A stretch of 64,000 nt of DNA from Suilimivivens sp009774465 (GCA_947382645.1 CANDAE010000003.1:124001-188000), one strand, 5' to 3'; numbered from the stretch's first letter, positions 8,919 through 17,968 are shown. Notes: generated by a model not told the origin, from the letters alone. Translations and numbers: made by a program.

Positions 8919-8930
8919 TTATTCGAACAA
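8919..8930 (+). promoter_or_regulatory. Operator 2, inverted copy of operator 1
   Basis: TTATTCGAACAA is the exact reverse complement of the core of operator 1, with centres 70 bases apart. Two sites in opposite orientation near a strong promoter suggest repression by a dimeric regulator, possibly with looping. Confidence 0.6.
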
Positions 8931-8953
8931 CCGAATAAGAGAAAGGAGGATAA

Positions 8954-9046
8954 GCACAAGTCAAATATCTAATTAAGCGTAGCTGATTAACTTGTGCTCG
9001 CACAAGTCATATATCCGCTTAGGCGCAGATGATTGATTTGTTGCTC
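8954..9046 (+). repeat. Two tandem imperfect 46-47 bp units before GH116
   Basis: Unit A (8954-8999) and unit B (9000-9046) both begin GCACAAGTC and end TTG(T)GCTC or TTGCTC, with related middles. In unit A, GCACAAG and CTTGTGC pair as a stem. The units sit between a very strong ribosome site (AAAGGAGG, 8942-8949) and the first usable start codons of GH116, as if inserted there. Confidence 0.6.
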
Positions 9047-11539
9047 ACAAAAAGAAGTATGGATACGGTTGGGGGAAAGACATTTTCGAAGGAAGAATTG
9101 TATGACCGGACGCCCAGAGTATATAAAAGGGATGCTTCTCAGGTTCGCTTTTTGCTGGGGGGAATTGGGACAGGCAATTTTTCAGTAGATGCCCGGGGAA
9201 AATTTCTTGATTGGGAGATTTTTAACTGGCCGGCAAAGAATACAAAATTCCCGCTCTCCTTTTTTGCCATCAGGGCGGAAAACGAAAAAATGAAACGGCC
9301 AATGTCGAAAATATTAGAGTCCAGGCTGCTGCCGCCTTATACCAGTTCTCATGGGTATTTGCAGGCGGAGCTGGTGAATCTTCCCCGGATGGAGGACTCA
9401 AATCTTGTGTGCGAATATCCTTTTGCCCGGGTGAATTTTCAGGATGGAGAACTGCCGGTGGAGGTGTCTTTGGAGGCATTCACACCTTTTATCCCTTTAA
9501 ATGCGGAAGATTCCGGAATCCCCTGCGGAATTATCCGGTATAAGGTGAAAAATAGGGCGGACTGTGAAACAAAAGTGAGTCTGGTGGGAACACTGCCCAA
9601 TGCATCCGGATTTGAAGGGTATGACGTGATCGAAAACTTAAAGCTTGTCGGCGGCGTGAAAAATGAATTCAGGCAGTCGGGAAAGGTGAAAGGGCTGTAT
9701 TATTCCCCGGAAGAGCTTCAGGAAAATCATCTTCGTTATGGAAATATGGCGATTATGATGGAAGAGGAAGAGGTGACCTACAAAACCGAATGGTTTGACG
9801 GGGAGTGGGTGGACGGAATTCAGGACTTCTGGGATGATTTTACGGAAGATGGGCTGCTTGAGAAGGAGACGAAATCGGAGAGCGTGGGCTGTGAATTTGC
9901 CCAGTTTCATAATTTCAGCTTTTTAAAAAGGCGGGAAAAAATAGGTTCTATCGGTGCACAGAAAGTTTTAAAGCCGGGGGAGGAAAAGACATTTGAGTTT
10001 GTGATCAGCTGGTATTTTCCTAACAGAGTAAAGGCATGGATTGAGTTCGACGAGGACTATGATAAATTTGTGAAGGGAGAATACGGGACGGTTCGAAATC
10101 ACTATGGGACAAGGTTTAAAAATGCCTGGGATGTGGGAGAATATGTTTACCAGCATATGGAACGTCTGGAAAAAGGAAGCAGAGATTTTCAGGAAGCAAT
10201 GTTTCGAAGAACCACCTTTCCCTATTATGTGATCGACGCATTAACTGCCAATATCACAAACCTGCGCAGCAACCTCTGTTTTTGGCTGGAGGATGGAACC
10301 TTTGCCGGTTTTGAAGGGATCAGGGACTATATTGGATGCGGCTACGGAAGCGTACCTCATGTGTGGAATTACGAGCAGACAGTGGCTTTTTTGTTCCCGG
10401 AACTGGAAAAAACCATGCGGAATGTGGAGTTTTTGCAGGAGACAGATGAAGAAGGATGTATGTCCACCAGAATGTTTTCCGTGTTTGATCAGGAGAGGTA
10501 TAAAATGGTGCCGGCATGTGACGGGGAGCTTGGAAGCATTGTACGAATCTACCGGGATTTTAGAAATCTGGGGGATATGGAGTTTTTAAGGAAAATCTGG
10601 CCAAAAGCATCTGCCGCAATGGATTATTCCATGCGACAATGGGATTTGGATCATGACGGCGTACTGGACGGACAGCAGAATACCACCTACGATATAGAAT
10701 TTTACGGACCCAATCCCATGACAGACAGTATTTTTCTTGCAGCCCTTAAGTGCTGTGTGGAGATGGCGGATATTTTAGGGGATATTTCCCGTAAAGATAA
10801 GTATGAAGAAGTATTCCAAAAGGGAAAACTGCGGGCGGATGAATTAATGTTTAACGGCGAATATTACATTCAGGTGCAGGAGGAAATTGATAAATATAAA
10901 TATCAATTTGGCAAAGGGTGCCTTTCCGATCAGCTTTTGGGACAGTTCCTTGCTCATATGGCAGGAATTGGCGATATCCTGCCAAAAGAACATATCAAAT
11001 CCGCAATGAAAGCAGTTTTTAAATATAATTATATGACAGATTTTTACCATACGGACTCGGTGCACAGAGCCTATGCCTTAAATGAAGAGCGCGGACTGGT
11101 GATTGCCACATGGCCAGAGGGCGGACGCCCCAAATTTCCCTTATCCTATGCGGGAGAAGTGTGGACGGGAATAGAATATGAAACTGCGGTAAATTTAATT
11201 TATGCAGGCTATCTCGAAGAAGGGCTTACCATAGTAAAGTCGGTACGTGACCGCTACGACGGATATAAAAGAAATCCTTTCAGCGAAGTGGAGTCAGGGC
11301 ATCACTACAGCAGGGCAATGGCAAGCTGGGGGCTGCTGAATGCATTGTTAGGACAAGAAAGCGACATGTACAGGAACACTTTAAGCTTTCATCCGGTGAT
11401 GGATGAAGAACTGTCCAGCTTCTTTATCTGCGGAAAAGCATGGGGTGTGTACAGTCAAAAGAAGGTAAACGGGAAACTGGAAAAAACAATTGATGTACTC
11501 TATGGAACACTGGACGGCATTACCACGACATTATCGTAG
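9029..11539 (+). CDS. Glycoside hydrolase family 116 (GBA2-like) protein
   Basis: This 836-aa enzyme lacks a signal peptide, so it acts on imported glycosides. An N-terminal beta-sandwich opens with FLLGGIGTGNFSVDARG, and a C-terminal (alpha/alpha)6 barrel follows. Both are characteristic of GH116 beta-glucosidases and xylosidases. By position and context, E429 in GFEGI is the candidate nucleophile and D555 in TYDIEFYGPN the candidate acid/base; these are assigned from motifs, not tested. The start is unsure: ATG 9029 lies in a tandem repeat with a weak site, and ATG 9059 is an alternative. The strong ribosome site is 80-110 bases upstream. It is first in an operon with a sugar-binding lipoprotein and two permeases, under the divergent GntR-type regulator. 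Confidence 0.85.
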   Translation: MIDLLLTKRSMDTVGGKTFSKEELYDRTPRVYKRDASQVRFLLGGIGTGNFSVDARGKFLDWEIFNWPAKNTKFPLSFFAIRAENEKMKRPMSKILESRLLPPYTSSHGYLQAELVNLPRMEDSNLVCEYPFARVNFQDGELPVEVSLEAFTPFIPLNAEDSGIPCGIIRYKVKNRADCETKVSLVGTLPNASGFEGYDVIENLKLVGGVKNEFRQSGKVKGLYYSPEELQENHLRYGNMAIMMEEEEVTYKTEWFDGEWVDGIQDFWDDFTEDGLLEKETKSESVGCEFAQFHNFSFLKRREKIGSIGAQKVLKPGEEKTFEFVISWYFPNRVKAWIEFDEDYDKFVKGEYGTVRNHYGTRFKNAWDVGEYVYQHMERLEKGSRDFQEAMFRRTTFPYYVIDALTANITNLRSNLCFWLEDGTFAGFEGIRDYIGCGYGSVPHVWNYEQTVAFLFPELEKTMRNVEFLQETDEEGCMSTRMFSVFDQERYKMVPACDGELGSIVRIYRDFRNLGDMEFLRKIWPKASAAMDYSMRQWDLDHDGVLDGQQNTTYDIEFYGPNPMTDSIFLAALKCCVEMADILGDISRKDKYEEVFQKGKLRADELMFNGEYYIQVQEEIDKYKYQFGKGCLSDQLLGQFLAHMAGIGDILPKEHIKSAMKAVFKYNYMTDFYHTDSVHRAYALNEERGLVIATWPEGGRPKFPLSYAGEVWTGIEYETAVNLIYAGYLEEGLTIVKSVRDRYDGYKRNPFSEVESGHHYSRAMASWGLLNALLGQESDMYRNTLSFHPVMDEELSSFFICGKAWGVYSQKKVNGKLEKTIDVLYGTLDGITTTLS

Positions 11540-11579
11540 AAGATGAGGAATCGTAAGATTCAGAATGGAGGAAGGTTGA

Positions 11580-12971
11580 ATGAGAAAAACAGGATTAATG
11601 AAAAAGGCAATCAGCATATTAAGCATAGCAGCGCTGCTTTTAGCGTCAGGCTGTGGTGCAAAGCAGACAGAGCCGGAAGGCAGTCAGTCACAGGATAGTG
11701 CAGACGGGGCAGTCCAGGAGGAGCAAAGCACCTCAGAAAATGAAAAAAACGCGGGGCAGGAAGCAGGTACTCAGGAGGTCACCATTCATTTTTCAGAGCA
11801 TGTTGCCAATATTGAAGCACAGGAGCCTCATATGATGAAGATTATTCAGGCTTTTGAAGAGACTTATCCCAATATTCACATTGAAATTACGGGAAAAGAA
11901 GTTTCCGAACATAATACCCAGATGACGCTGCTTGCAGGAGAAAATAATCTGCCGGATATTTTCTGGCTGGAACAGACGCCGGCAAAGGAATTTGCCCAAA
12001 ACGGATATCTTTATGACCTGACGGACGCATTAAACGACTATGGCATTAATAACAGCCTGCTTCCCGGGCTGGTAAACTCCTGTACGGTAGATGGCAGGGA
12101 TTACGGGGTTCCAAGTGAAGTTATGATGGCAGGTTTTTTCTATAATAAAGAACTGTTCGAGCAGGCAGGAATCGAAAAAGCGCCTGTTACCTACGAAGAG
12201 TTTACAGATGCGGTTAATAAGCTGAAAAGCAGCGGAATTGTTCCTTTGACTGTAGGCGCGCAGGATAATTACAGTATCTGGGCTTTTGAGACTATGATTG
12301 CAAGATACGGATTCTTTGAGAAGCTGGAAGACTTAAATGCAGGAAATGTAGAATGGACAAATGACGATTTCATTCATTATTTTGAAAAAGTAGAAGAAAT
12401 GCGGGATAACGGCACCTTCACGGAAGACATTGCTAACATTGGCTACTTTGAGGCAAAGGAACGTTTCCTTGGCGGAAATGCGGCAATGTTTAACACAGGC
12501 GCATGGGATATCGGGGATTTTGAAAATAGTGATATGGCACAGAACATTGGATTTTTCTGGGGACCGACCTTTTCAGACAGTGAATATCCTCAGCAGATCG
12601 GCATTAAGGCATCCGGCGGCGTGTATGTAGTATCTGCAAAAGCCGCTGAAGATCCTGCACTTTTAGACGCGGTTATGAAGTTCTGGCAGTTTTATTATGG
12701 AGAAGAGGGAACCAGAATTATTGCGGAAGATACCTCTGCATTGCCCTGCTCCCAATATAATGGTACCATAGATACACAGGCACATCCGGTTTTAGCAGCT
12801 ATGATTACAGCATTAAATGACGACTGGGATGCGGTAACAGAACCTTTTAATTCTATGTCAACTACAGTAGCTTATGGATACTTTGATGCAACCTTTGGAG
12901 TAATGACAGGTGTTTATACGCCACAGGAAGCAGCTCAGTATGTGGAAGATCTTCATATGGCGGAGAGATAA
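11580..12971 (+). CDS. Sugar ABC transporter solute-binding lipoprotein
   Basis: This 463-aa protein has a lipoprotein signal (LLLASGC, lipidated Cys25) and a Ser/Gln/Glu-rich linker to about residue 60. A family-1 extracellular solute-binding fold follows (IEITGKEVSEHNTQMTLLAG, LPDIFWLEQTP, FFYNKELFEQAGI). The ribosome site GGAGGAAGG is 6 bases before the ATG. It captures the sugar or glycoside and passes it to the two permeases encoded immediately downstream. No ATPase gene is present here, so a shared MsmK/MalK-type ATPase encoded elsewhere is expected. Confidence 0.92.
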   Translation: MRKTGLMKKAISILSIAALLLASGCGAKQTEPEGSQSQDSADGAVQEEQSTSENEKNAGQEAGTQEVTIHFSEHVANIEAQEPHMMKIIQAFEETYPNIHIEITGKEVSEHNTQMTLLAGENNLPDIFWLEQTPAKEFAQNGYLYDLTDALNDYGINNSLLPGLVNSCTVDGRDYGVPSEVMMAGFFYNKELFEQAGIEKAPVTYEEFTDAVNKLKSSGIVPLTVGAQDNYSIWAFETMIARYGFFEKLEDLNAGNVEWTNDDFIHYFEKVEEMRDNGTFTEDIANIGYFEAKERFLGGNAAMFNTGAWDIGDFENSDMAQNIGFFWGPTFSDSEYPQQIGIKASGGVYVVSAKAAEDPALLDAVMKFWQFYYGEEGTRIIAEDTSALPCSQYNGTIDTQAHPVLAAMITALNDDWDAVTEPFNSMSTTVAYGYFDATFGVMTGVYTPQEAAQYVEDLHMAER

Positions 12972-12974
12972 ATT

Positions 12975-13859
12975 ATGTATTGGTTAAGTACAAAGAGAGC
13001 GAAGGCATTTATGCTGCTCCCGACCCTGCTTATATACAGTATTTTTATCATTATTCCGGTATTTATTGCGGTGTATTACAGCTTTACGGAATATACTGGT
13101 CTTGGAAAAGCAAAATTTACAGGAATCAGCAATTACATCAGAATGTTTGGAGATAAGCTATTTCTAATTGCCCTCCGCAATACATTGCTTGTGCTGGTTT
13201 TGGGGACGGTTTTCCTCCTTGTAGGTTCTTTTCTGGTGGCGCATATCATGAATGTGAATTTTACAGGAAATGCATTTTTCAAAATGATCATCTTTGCGCC
13301 CTATGTGATTGCACCTATTATTATCGGAATTATCTGGGGATATATTCTTAACCCCAATTACGGAATGCTGAACAGCTTTTTAAGAAGCGTTGGTTTAGAT
13401 GGGCTTGCAATTGAATGGATCGGCGGAACCAAGTGGTCGCCGCTGTCTTTGGCACTGGTGTTTACCTGGCAGATGCTGGGCTTCCATGCCACCATATTTC
13501 TCTCCGGAATCAAAGCGATTTCGGGGGAAATGTATGAGGCATGCGCCATAGATGGTGCAAATGGTTTCCAGAAAGTGCTTTTTGTTACCATTCCCATGCT
13601 GAAGGAGACCATTATCATCAATACGGTTTTAATCATTACCGGTGTATTTAAAATATATGAGCTTGTATACCAGATGACGGGAGGCGGACCGGCGCATCAG
13701 TCGGAGCTTTTGACTTCTTATATGTACTTTACCGTCTTTACGTCCAGAAGGTATGGATATGGCATGTCCATTGCAGTTGTTATTTTGACGCTTTCCATTA
13801 TTGGCTCATTTGCCTATATCAGGATCGTGGCAAGAAAAAAGCAGGAAGGAGGCGCATAG
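12975..13859 (+). CDS. Sugar ABC transporter permease, MalF/UgpA type
   Basis: This 294-aa protein has six predicted membrane helices. The binding-protein-dependent transport signature is YEACAIDGANGFQKVLFVTIPML (EAA loop), the cytoplasmic contact site for the ATPase. It starts 3 bases after the solute-binding protein stop. It pairs with the next gene to form the heterodimeric channel for the sugar. Confidence 0.93.
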   Translation: MYWLSTKRAKAFMLLPTLLIYSIFIIIPVFIAVYYSFTEYTGLGKAKFTGISNYIRMFGDKLFLIALRNTLLVLVLGTVFLLVGSFLVAHIMNVNFTGNAFFKMIIFAPYVIAPIIIGIIWGYILNPNYGMLNSFLRSVGLDGLAIEWIGGTKWSPLSLALVFTWQMLGFHATIFLSGIKAISGEMYEACAIDGANGFQKVLFVTIPMLKETIIINTVLIITGVFKIYELVYQMTGGGPAHQSELLTSYMYFTVFTSRRYGYGMSIAVVILTLSIIGSFAYIRIVARKKQEGGA

Positions 13860-13861
13860 AA

Positions 13862-14713
13862 ATGGAAACAGCCGTGAGAAAGAAATTTTCCATTAAAAAA
13901 GTGTTATTTTACCTGCTGATTACAGCCATTCTTGTGATTTCCATGCTTCCCATTCTTTGGGCGGTGCTGCTTTCCTTTAAGACAAACAATGAGATTGTAA
14001 ATGCGCCTTTGGCGCTGCCTGATCTCTGGAGCTTTGGGAATTACCAGCGGGCAGTTGACACCATTGATTTTGGAAGGATGTATTTTAATACGATTTTTAT
14101 TGTGGTCATAGCAACGTTTTTCAGTGTGGCAATCACTTTTATGAGTTCCTTTGCCATTGCCCGGATGACTTTTAAAAAGAAAAACACAGCGGACTATCTG
14201 TACTTTTATCTGCTGATGGGAATTGCCATTCCAGTTTATGTGCTGCTTTTTCCCATTTACCGGATCGACTCGCTGCTTGGCATTTTAGGCACCAGGCTGG
14301 GGCTTATCCTGCCCTATATTGCAGTAAATATTTCATTTAATACGTTGCTTTTCGTAGGCTTTTTAAGAGGAATTCCGGAGGAGCTTGAAGAGGCGGCAGT
14401 GATTGACGGATGCAGGCTTGCGGGGCTGTGCACCAGGGTGGTGATTCCGGTGATGAAGCCGACCTTTGTAACGATTGTAATTTTTAATGCGGTTTATATT
14501 TATAATGAATTTCCTTTTGCATCCACCTTTATTCAAAACGACAAGTTAAACACCGTGTCACTTATGACTTCCATGTTTAAAGGGCAGTATTCTATGGACT
14601 ACAGCGGTATTATTGCTGCCAGCCTGATGATTATGCTGCCGGAATTGGTTTTCTATGTGTTTTTACAAAAGTATATTATTGGAGGAATGACGGCGGGGGC
14701 AGTGAAAGGTTAG
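13862..14713 (+). CDS. Sugar ABC transporter permease, MalG/UgpE type
   Basis: This 283-aa protein has six membrane helices and the EAA loop LEEAAVIDGCRLAGLCTRVVIP; the Gly of the consensus is kept. It is the second subunit of the sugar channel and is separated from the first permease by 2 bases. It ends the GH116/ABC operon; a GC-rich hairpin follows at 14761. Confidence 0.93.
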   Translation: METAVRKKFSIKKVLFYLLITAILVISMLPILWAVLLSFKTNNEIVNAPLALPDLWSFGNYQRAVDTIDFGRMYFNTIFIVVIATFFSVAITFMSSFAIARMTFKKKNTADYLYFYLLMGIAIPVYVLLFPIYRIDSLLGILGTRLGLILPYIAVNISFNTLLFVGFLRGIPEELEEAAVIDGCRLAGLCTRVVIPVMKPTFVTIVIFNAVYIYNEFPFASTFIQNDKLNTVSLMTSMFKGQYSMDYSGIIAASLMIMLPELVFYVFLQKYIIGGMTAGAVKG

Positions 14714-14760
14714 CGGCAGAGAAAGTTTGAATGAGATAAAAATTTTAATTATGGTACATT

Positions 14761-14788
14761 CAGGCACAGGCTTCACAGCCTGTGCCTG
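14761..14788 (+). terminator. Hairpin after the GH116/ABC operon
   Basis: CAGGCACAGGC and GCCTGTGCCTG form an 11-bp perfect stem with a 6-base loop. The following bases (GGTATTTTATG) make only a weak T-tract. It lies between the operon and the convergent Rpn gene, so it may serve both. Confidence 0.6.
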
Positions 14789-14809
14789 GGTATTTTATGA
14801 GTATTAAAC

Positions 14810-15751
14810 TTAAGTTGTTATATTTTTCTCTTTGGCCTTTGTGTACTCTTCTACAGTGGTGTCAAGCGCTGCGCAGGCTCCTGGCAGGTCAAGACTTAAG
14901 TTTTTCATTAGAGATTCGATGTTTTCAACTAAGTTTGTAGAAATTCCTTCAGACAGACCAGCAGATTTACCCGCATCAAACCCCTCTTCAAACCCTTCTT
15001 CATGCAGCACTTTTTTTACATATTCTTCGTTATATTCATAAATGGACATGGCAATAACCTCTGCTTTCTGTTCAATTAAAAATTCTTTCAATATATTTTT
15101 CTGAATGCATGTATCCACTGCGGCTACGACTGCTGCCTTTAAAGATCTGGTTTTTAAATTGCTTCGTATTTCGGCAATAAAGTAAGAATAGTCTGCAAGT
15201 GTTTTACACTTATTCATCAGTTCTTTATTCTGACCATAATTGATATTAATTGTCTGTACAGTCAGTTCCAGACAACCTTTTGTCTGATCCTCAAAAGAAG
15301 TGGAAAGCTTCTGGAAAAATTCTTCCTCCTGATGTTCGGTGCCATTGTAAAAAACAATGTAATGGGGCGTAGGAATCATGATTCGTTTCTTAATACTAAG
15401 ATCAATGTCTTTGATATATTTCTTATACAAATCAGTTAAGTAAAACAATCCCCTGAGGGGCATATTAGGGCAGTAAGTTGACTGATGTTCATATAGGCAC
15501 ATATCGCAGCCAATCAGGAAAGAAACGTCATTTTTCATTTTCATAAAAATAGCATTTTCAAGGGTATTGACAGTTAGGTCATCCACATCCGTATAGGCAG
15601 TGTTGTTTAGAGCGTTGTACAGTTCTAAAAGACGCTGCTTATCCTTAAACAGGAGCCGGAAAATTCTGTCCTTGTAAGTGAAGTAGACTGGCTGGTCTGG
15701 CTCTAAGCCATAAAAATTTTTAGCGGCATTCGAAGTTTTTTCAGTATTCAT
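14810..15751 (-). CDS. Rpn-family PD-(D/E)XK nuclease/putative transposase
   Basis: This 313-aa protein belongs to the Rpn (recombination-promoting nuclease, formerly transposase_31) type. The N-terminal half reads DRIFRLLFKDKQRLLELYNA, then NDVSFLIGCDMCLYEHQST with the D...E-x-Q nuclease core, then PNMPLRGLFYLTDLY. The C-terminus has a Gly/Glu-rich repeat (EGFEEGFDAGKSAGLSEG) typical of the family, where tail variation is common. Ribosome site AAGAAAGGAAAG precedes the ATG. It is monocistronic. Members are scattered in many copies in gut Clostridia; a second, distant one lies at 59.3 kb. Confidence 0.85.
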   Translation of the reverse strand: MNTEKTSNAAKNFYGLEPDQPVYFTYKDRIFRLLFKDKQRLLELYNALNNTAYTDVDDLTVNTLENAIFMKMKNDVSFLIGCDMCLYEHQSTYCPNMPLRGLFYLTDLYKKYIKDIDLSIKKRIMIPTPHYIVFYNGTEHQEEEFFQKLSTSFEDQTKGCLELTVQTININYGQNKELMNKCKTLADYSYFIAEIRSNLKTRSLKAAVVAAVDTCIQKNILKEFLIEQKAEVIAMSIYEYNEEYVKKVLHEEGFEEGFDAGKSAGLSEGISTNLVENIESLMKNLSLDLPGACAALDTTVEEYTKAKEKNITT

Positions 15752-16105
15752 AGTTTTTCTTTCCTTTCTTATGGTGCAGGAAAAGACAGCCTGCTTTGTA
15801 TAAGAAAGGTCTGTTTTAATTCCCTGCCGGTTGTTTGATTGGGTTTTAGCAAGGATTCTAAAACAGATAAAATACCAGATTCAGGTATTTTAAAGAAAAA
15901 TAGATTAACAAAACGAATTTCCGTTAGAATTTCAATGCTATGTAATGATTGTAGCAGATGGGAGATGAAAGTGTCAACAATTTTAATGAGTATTATATGT
16001 AAATTAATGGTAAATCTAAAATAAAAGCTATTAAAAACCAAATACTTTGGCTTCATTGAAAGCAGTAGCATTCTATGTTAGAATTTAGGAAAAGGAGATC
16101 CTGAT
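15752..16105 (+). other. Non-coding gap between Rpn and DUF3791 genes
   Basis: A 354-base AT-rich gap. It holds the ribosome site of the leftward Rpn gene, one hairpin (AAAATACC 15869-15876 with GGTATTTT 15884-15891) and the promoter of the DUF3791 cassette. I see no convincing gene in it. Confidence 0.6.
16056..16084 (+). promoter_or_regulatory. Promoter of the DUF3791-DUF3990 cassette
   Basis: TTGAAA (16056-16061), a 17-base spacer and TAGAAT (16079-16084) lie 22 bases before the DUF3791 start. A good ribosome site, AAAAGGAGATCC, follows. Confidence 0.6.
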
Positions 16106-16339
16106 ATGAACAAAAAATCTGAAATAGTTTTTATGCAGGTCCGATTACTCCGCCTTGCATCAGAAGAATGGCATATGCCTATCCAGAAAGTAAATATATT
16201 GTTTGATCAATACGGTATCCTTAAATTCATAGAAGATTGTTATGATGTTTTTCATATGGAAGGTGATTATGCAGTATTTGATGAGATCAAAACTTTATTG
16301 AAAAATAAGGGGGTGGATGTTAGTGCTGAAATTATCTGA
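16106..16339 (+). CDS. DUF3791-family small protein
   Basis: This 77-aa protein shares the family pattern EIVFMQVRLLRLASEEWHMP, then a conserved Y-G-I-L-K-F-I-E-D-CYDVFHMEG and a C-terminal ILKNKG-V-D-V tail. It is paralogous to the protein at 1084. It overlaps the start of the DUF3990 gene by 17-23 bases, so the two are translationally linked. The family has no assigned activity. Its constant position before a putative ADP-ribosyltransferase-like protein suggests an antitoxin or adaptor role; this is inference. Confidence 0.85.
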   Translation: MNKKSEIVFMQVRLLRLASEEWHMPIQKVNILFDQYGILKFIEDCYDVFHMEGDYAVFDEIKTLLKNKGVDVSAEII

Positions 16340-16889
16340 TGGTATGCTTCTTTATCATGGAAGCTATTGTGAAGTGCGGACTCCGGATTTAGCAAAGTGT
16401 GCGGATTTTAAGGATTTTGGAAAAGGCTTTTACCTGACATCATCCAGACAGCAGGCAGAGAATTTTATCAATGCTTCTCTCAAAAAAGCAAAAGCGCAAG
16501 GGGTAGTTTTCGCAGACCAGAAATATGGAGTGCTTTCAACATTTTGTTATCATTTTGATAAAGATATAGCAGATTTTGTTTATTGCAATGCGGATGCTGA
16601 CTGGCTGCATTGTGTTGTGGGGCATAGAAAGGCAAATACATTTCCAACAGTTGTTGAAGAAATGAAAAAATATGATATCATAGCCGGAAAGATTGCAGAT
16701 GATGCAACCAATGTTACGATTTTGACTTATTTAGTTGGAGCCTATGGTACGATTGGGAGCGAGGAAGCAGACAGCTTGTGTATCAGCAGACTAATTCCGG
16801 AACGTTTAAAAGATCAGTTTTGTTTTAGAACGGAAAAAGGTTTAAAATGTCTGTCATTTGAAGAAAGTGAGCGCATATGGAAAAATTAA
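16317..16889 (+). CDS. DUF3990 protein, ADP-ribosyltransferase-like fold
   Basis: This 190-aa protein can start at ATG 16317 or GTG 16323; the ribosome site AAGGGGG ends at 16313, which favours GTG 16323. Residues ~10-40 read LYHGSYCEVRTPDL...KDFGKGFYLTSSRQQAENF. H-G-S, then GKGFYLT, then a downstream acidic region is the pattern of ADP-ribosyltransferase-like folds, and I recall DUF3990 being grouped with that clan. Further conserved parts are VVGHRK and IAGKIADDAT. It may be the effector of a three-gene toxin-antitoxin-like cassette with the small proteins on either side. Catalysis is not demonstrated. Confidence 0.8.
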   Translation: MLVLKLSDGMLLYHGSYCEVRTPDLAKCADFKDFGKGFYLTSSRQQAENFINASLKKAKAQGVVFADQKYGVLSTFCYHFDKDIADFVYCNADADWLHCVVGHRKANTFPTVVEEMKKYDIIAGKIADDATNVTILTYLVGAYGTIGSEEADSLCISRLIPERLKDQFCFRTEKGLKCLSFEESERIWKN

Positions 16890-17110
16890 AGGATGTTACG
16901 GAAGAACAGAAAAAATTTGCTGTAGACGCAATGGTTGCGTTGGTAGTTGAAGAATTGGCTAATGTTTTAAAACTTGACTACACCACAATATTAAAAAACT
17001 TTGTCGCATCAAAAACAGGGGCATTGCTTTATGATGAGTCATCAAAACTTTGGTGGAATGGCCCCTCCTATATAGCGGATATGTATATAAAAGAATGCAG
17101 GAATATATAA
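16877..17110 (+). CDS. Small partner protein of the DUF3990 cassette
   Basis: This 77-aa protein overlaps the DUF3990 stop by 13 bases. It is helical, with ALVVEELANVLKLDYTTILKNF and a C-terminal YIADMYIKE. It resembles the second small gene at 1323-1538 and is probably a DUF3791-related partner. No signal peptide. It ends 3 bases before the convergent fic stop, with no terminator visible between them. Confidence 0.65.
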   Translation: MEKLKDVTEEQKKFAVDAMVALVVEELANVLKLDYTTILKNFVASKTGALLYDESSKLWWNGPSYIADMYIKECRNI

Positions 17111-17113
17111 TTC

Positions 17114-17863
17114 CTACATAAAATATTGACACTTCTCCAAATAAAATTGCTGTTCTTTCTCAAAAAGTGCAATCAGTTTATCAATACCTTTTTCTTCCTG
17201 ATATTCTTTCAATGCTTCCAAATATTCATTTCTGTTTGCATCTTCAATTACAACCGGCACGATGCCATTCTTCAAACACTCTCTAAAAAGAATGAGTCTG
17301 CCTGTTCTGCCATTTCCATCCTGAAATGGGTGAATACTCTCATATCTTGCATGGAATTTGGCCAATGAATTAAGATTTACTTCCTGTTCCAAATACCATC
17401 TCAGAAGAATAGTTATTTCTTCTTCAACGTTTTCAGGCTTTACAGTCTGATACATTCCAATCATATTGGGACGTTTTTTATAATCACCAATTGCATACCC
17501 ATTTGCGCGGTCCTCAAATACGCCGGATTTTAGTTCATAATGAAATTGCTTTATTAATTCCTGAGTTAATGGCTCATCCAGGGTATCCAACATTTTATTG
17601 AACATCAGGAAATGTCCATTCATCTCTTCAACGTCTTTTGCTCTGTAGTAATCGTCTGATTTAGGCAGTGTGCCATTGTCAAACAGTGAAGCTGTCTGTT
17701 CCTCAGTCAGCGTACTTCCTTCAATTTTATTGGAATTATAAGCAAGCAAACGCTGAGTGTATGCATACACACCGGTTCTGTCAAATTTTTCTCTTTCTAT
17801 CTTCAACCTTTCCATAAGAAAGTTTAAAAACTCTTTATTCCTGTCATTACTCATATTGTTCAC
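17114..17863 (-). CDS. Fic-family protein with N-terminal inhibitory helix
   Basis: This 249-aa protein contains the Fic active-site loop HPFQDGNGRTGR at residues 178-189, complete with the catalytic His178 and the anion-binding Arg. Fic enzymes usually transfer AMP from ATP to Tyr/Ser/Thr hydroxyls of proteins. Residues 44-49 read S-N-K-I-E-G, matching the inhibitory helix motif (S/T)xxxE(G/N). Placed N-terminal to the Fic core, this makes it a class II, self-inhibited Fic protein. The target is unknown. It is transcribed alone, leftward, and is convergent with the DUF3791 cassette. Confidence 0.9.
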   Translation of the reverse strand: MNNMSNDRNKEFLNFLMERLKIEREKFDRTGVYAYTQRLLAYNSNKIEGSTLTEEQTASLFDNGTLPKSDDYYRAKDVEEMNGHFLMFNKMLDTLDEPLTQELIKQFHYELKSGVFEDRANGYAIGDYKKRPNMIGMYQTVKPENVEEEITILLRWYLEQEVNLNSLAKFHARYESIHPFQDGNGRTGRLILFRECLKNGIVPVVIEDANRNEYLEALKEYQEEKGIDKLIALFEKEQQFYLEKCQYFM

Positions 17864-17968
17864 CTTTATAAATGAGCCAACTCGAAAGAGCAGCGTTCCT
17901 TTTTACAGTTAAATCTCTTTATCGTTATATTGTACACGCTGATTACAAAATGGTCAATGTCAACATTT

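Noticed and set aside
15769..16071. 100-aa leftward open frame in the gap before the DUF3791 gene.
   Set aside because: No ribosome site, hydrophobic low-complexity translation, and it overlaps the promoter region of the rightward cassette and the leader of the Rpn gene.
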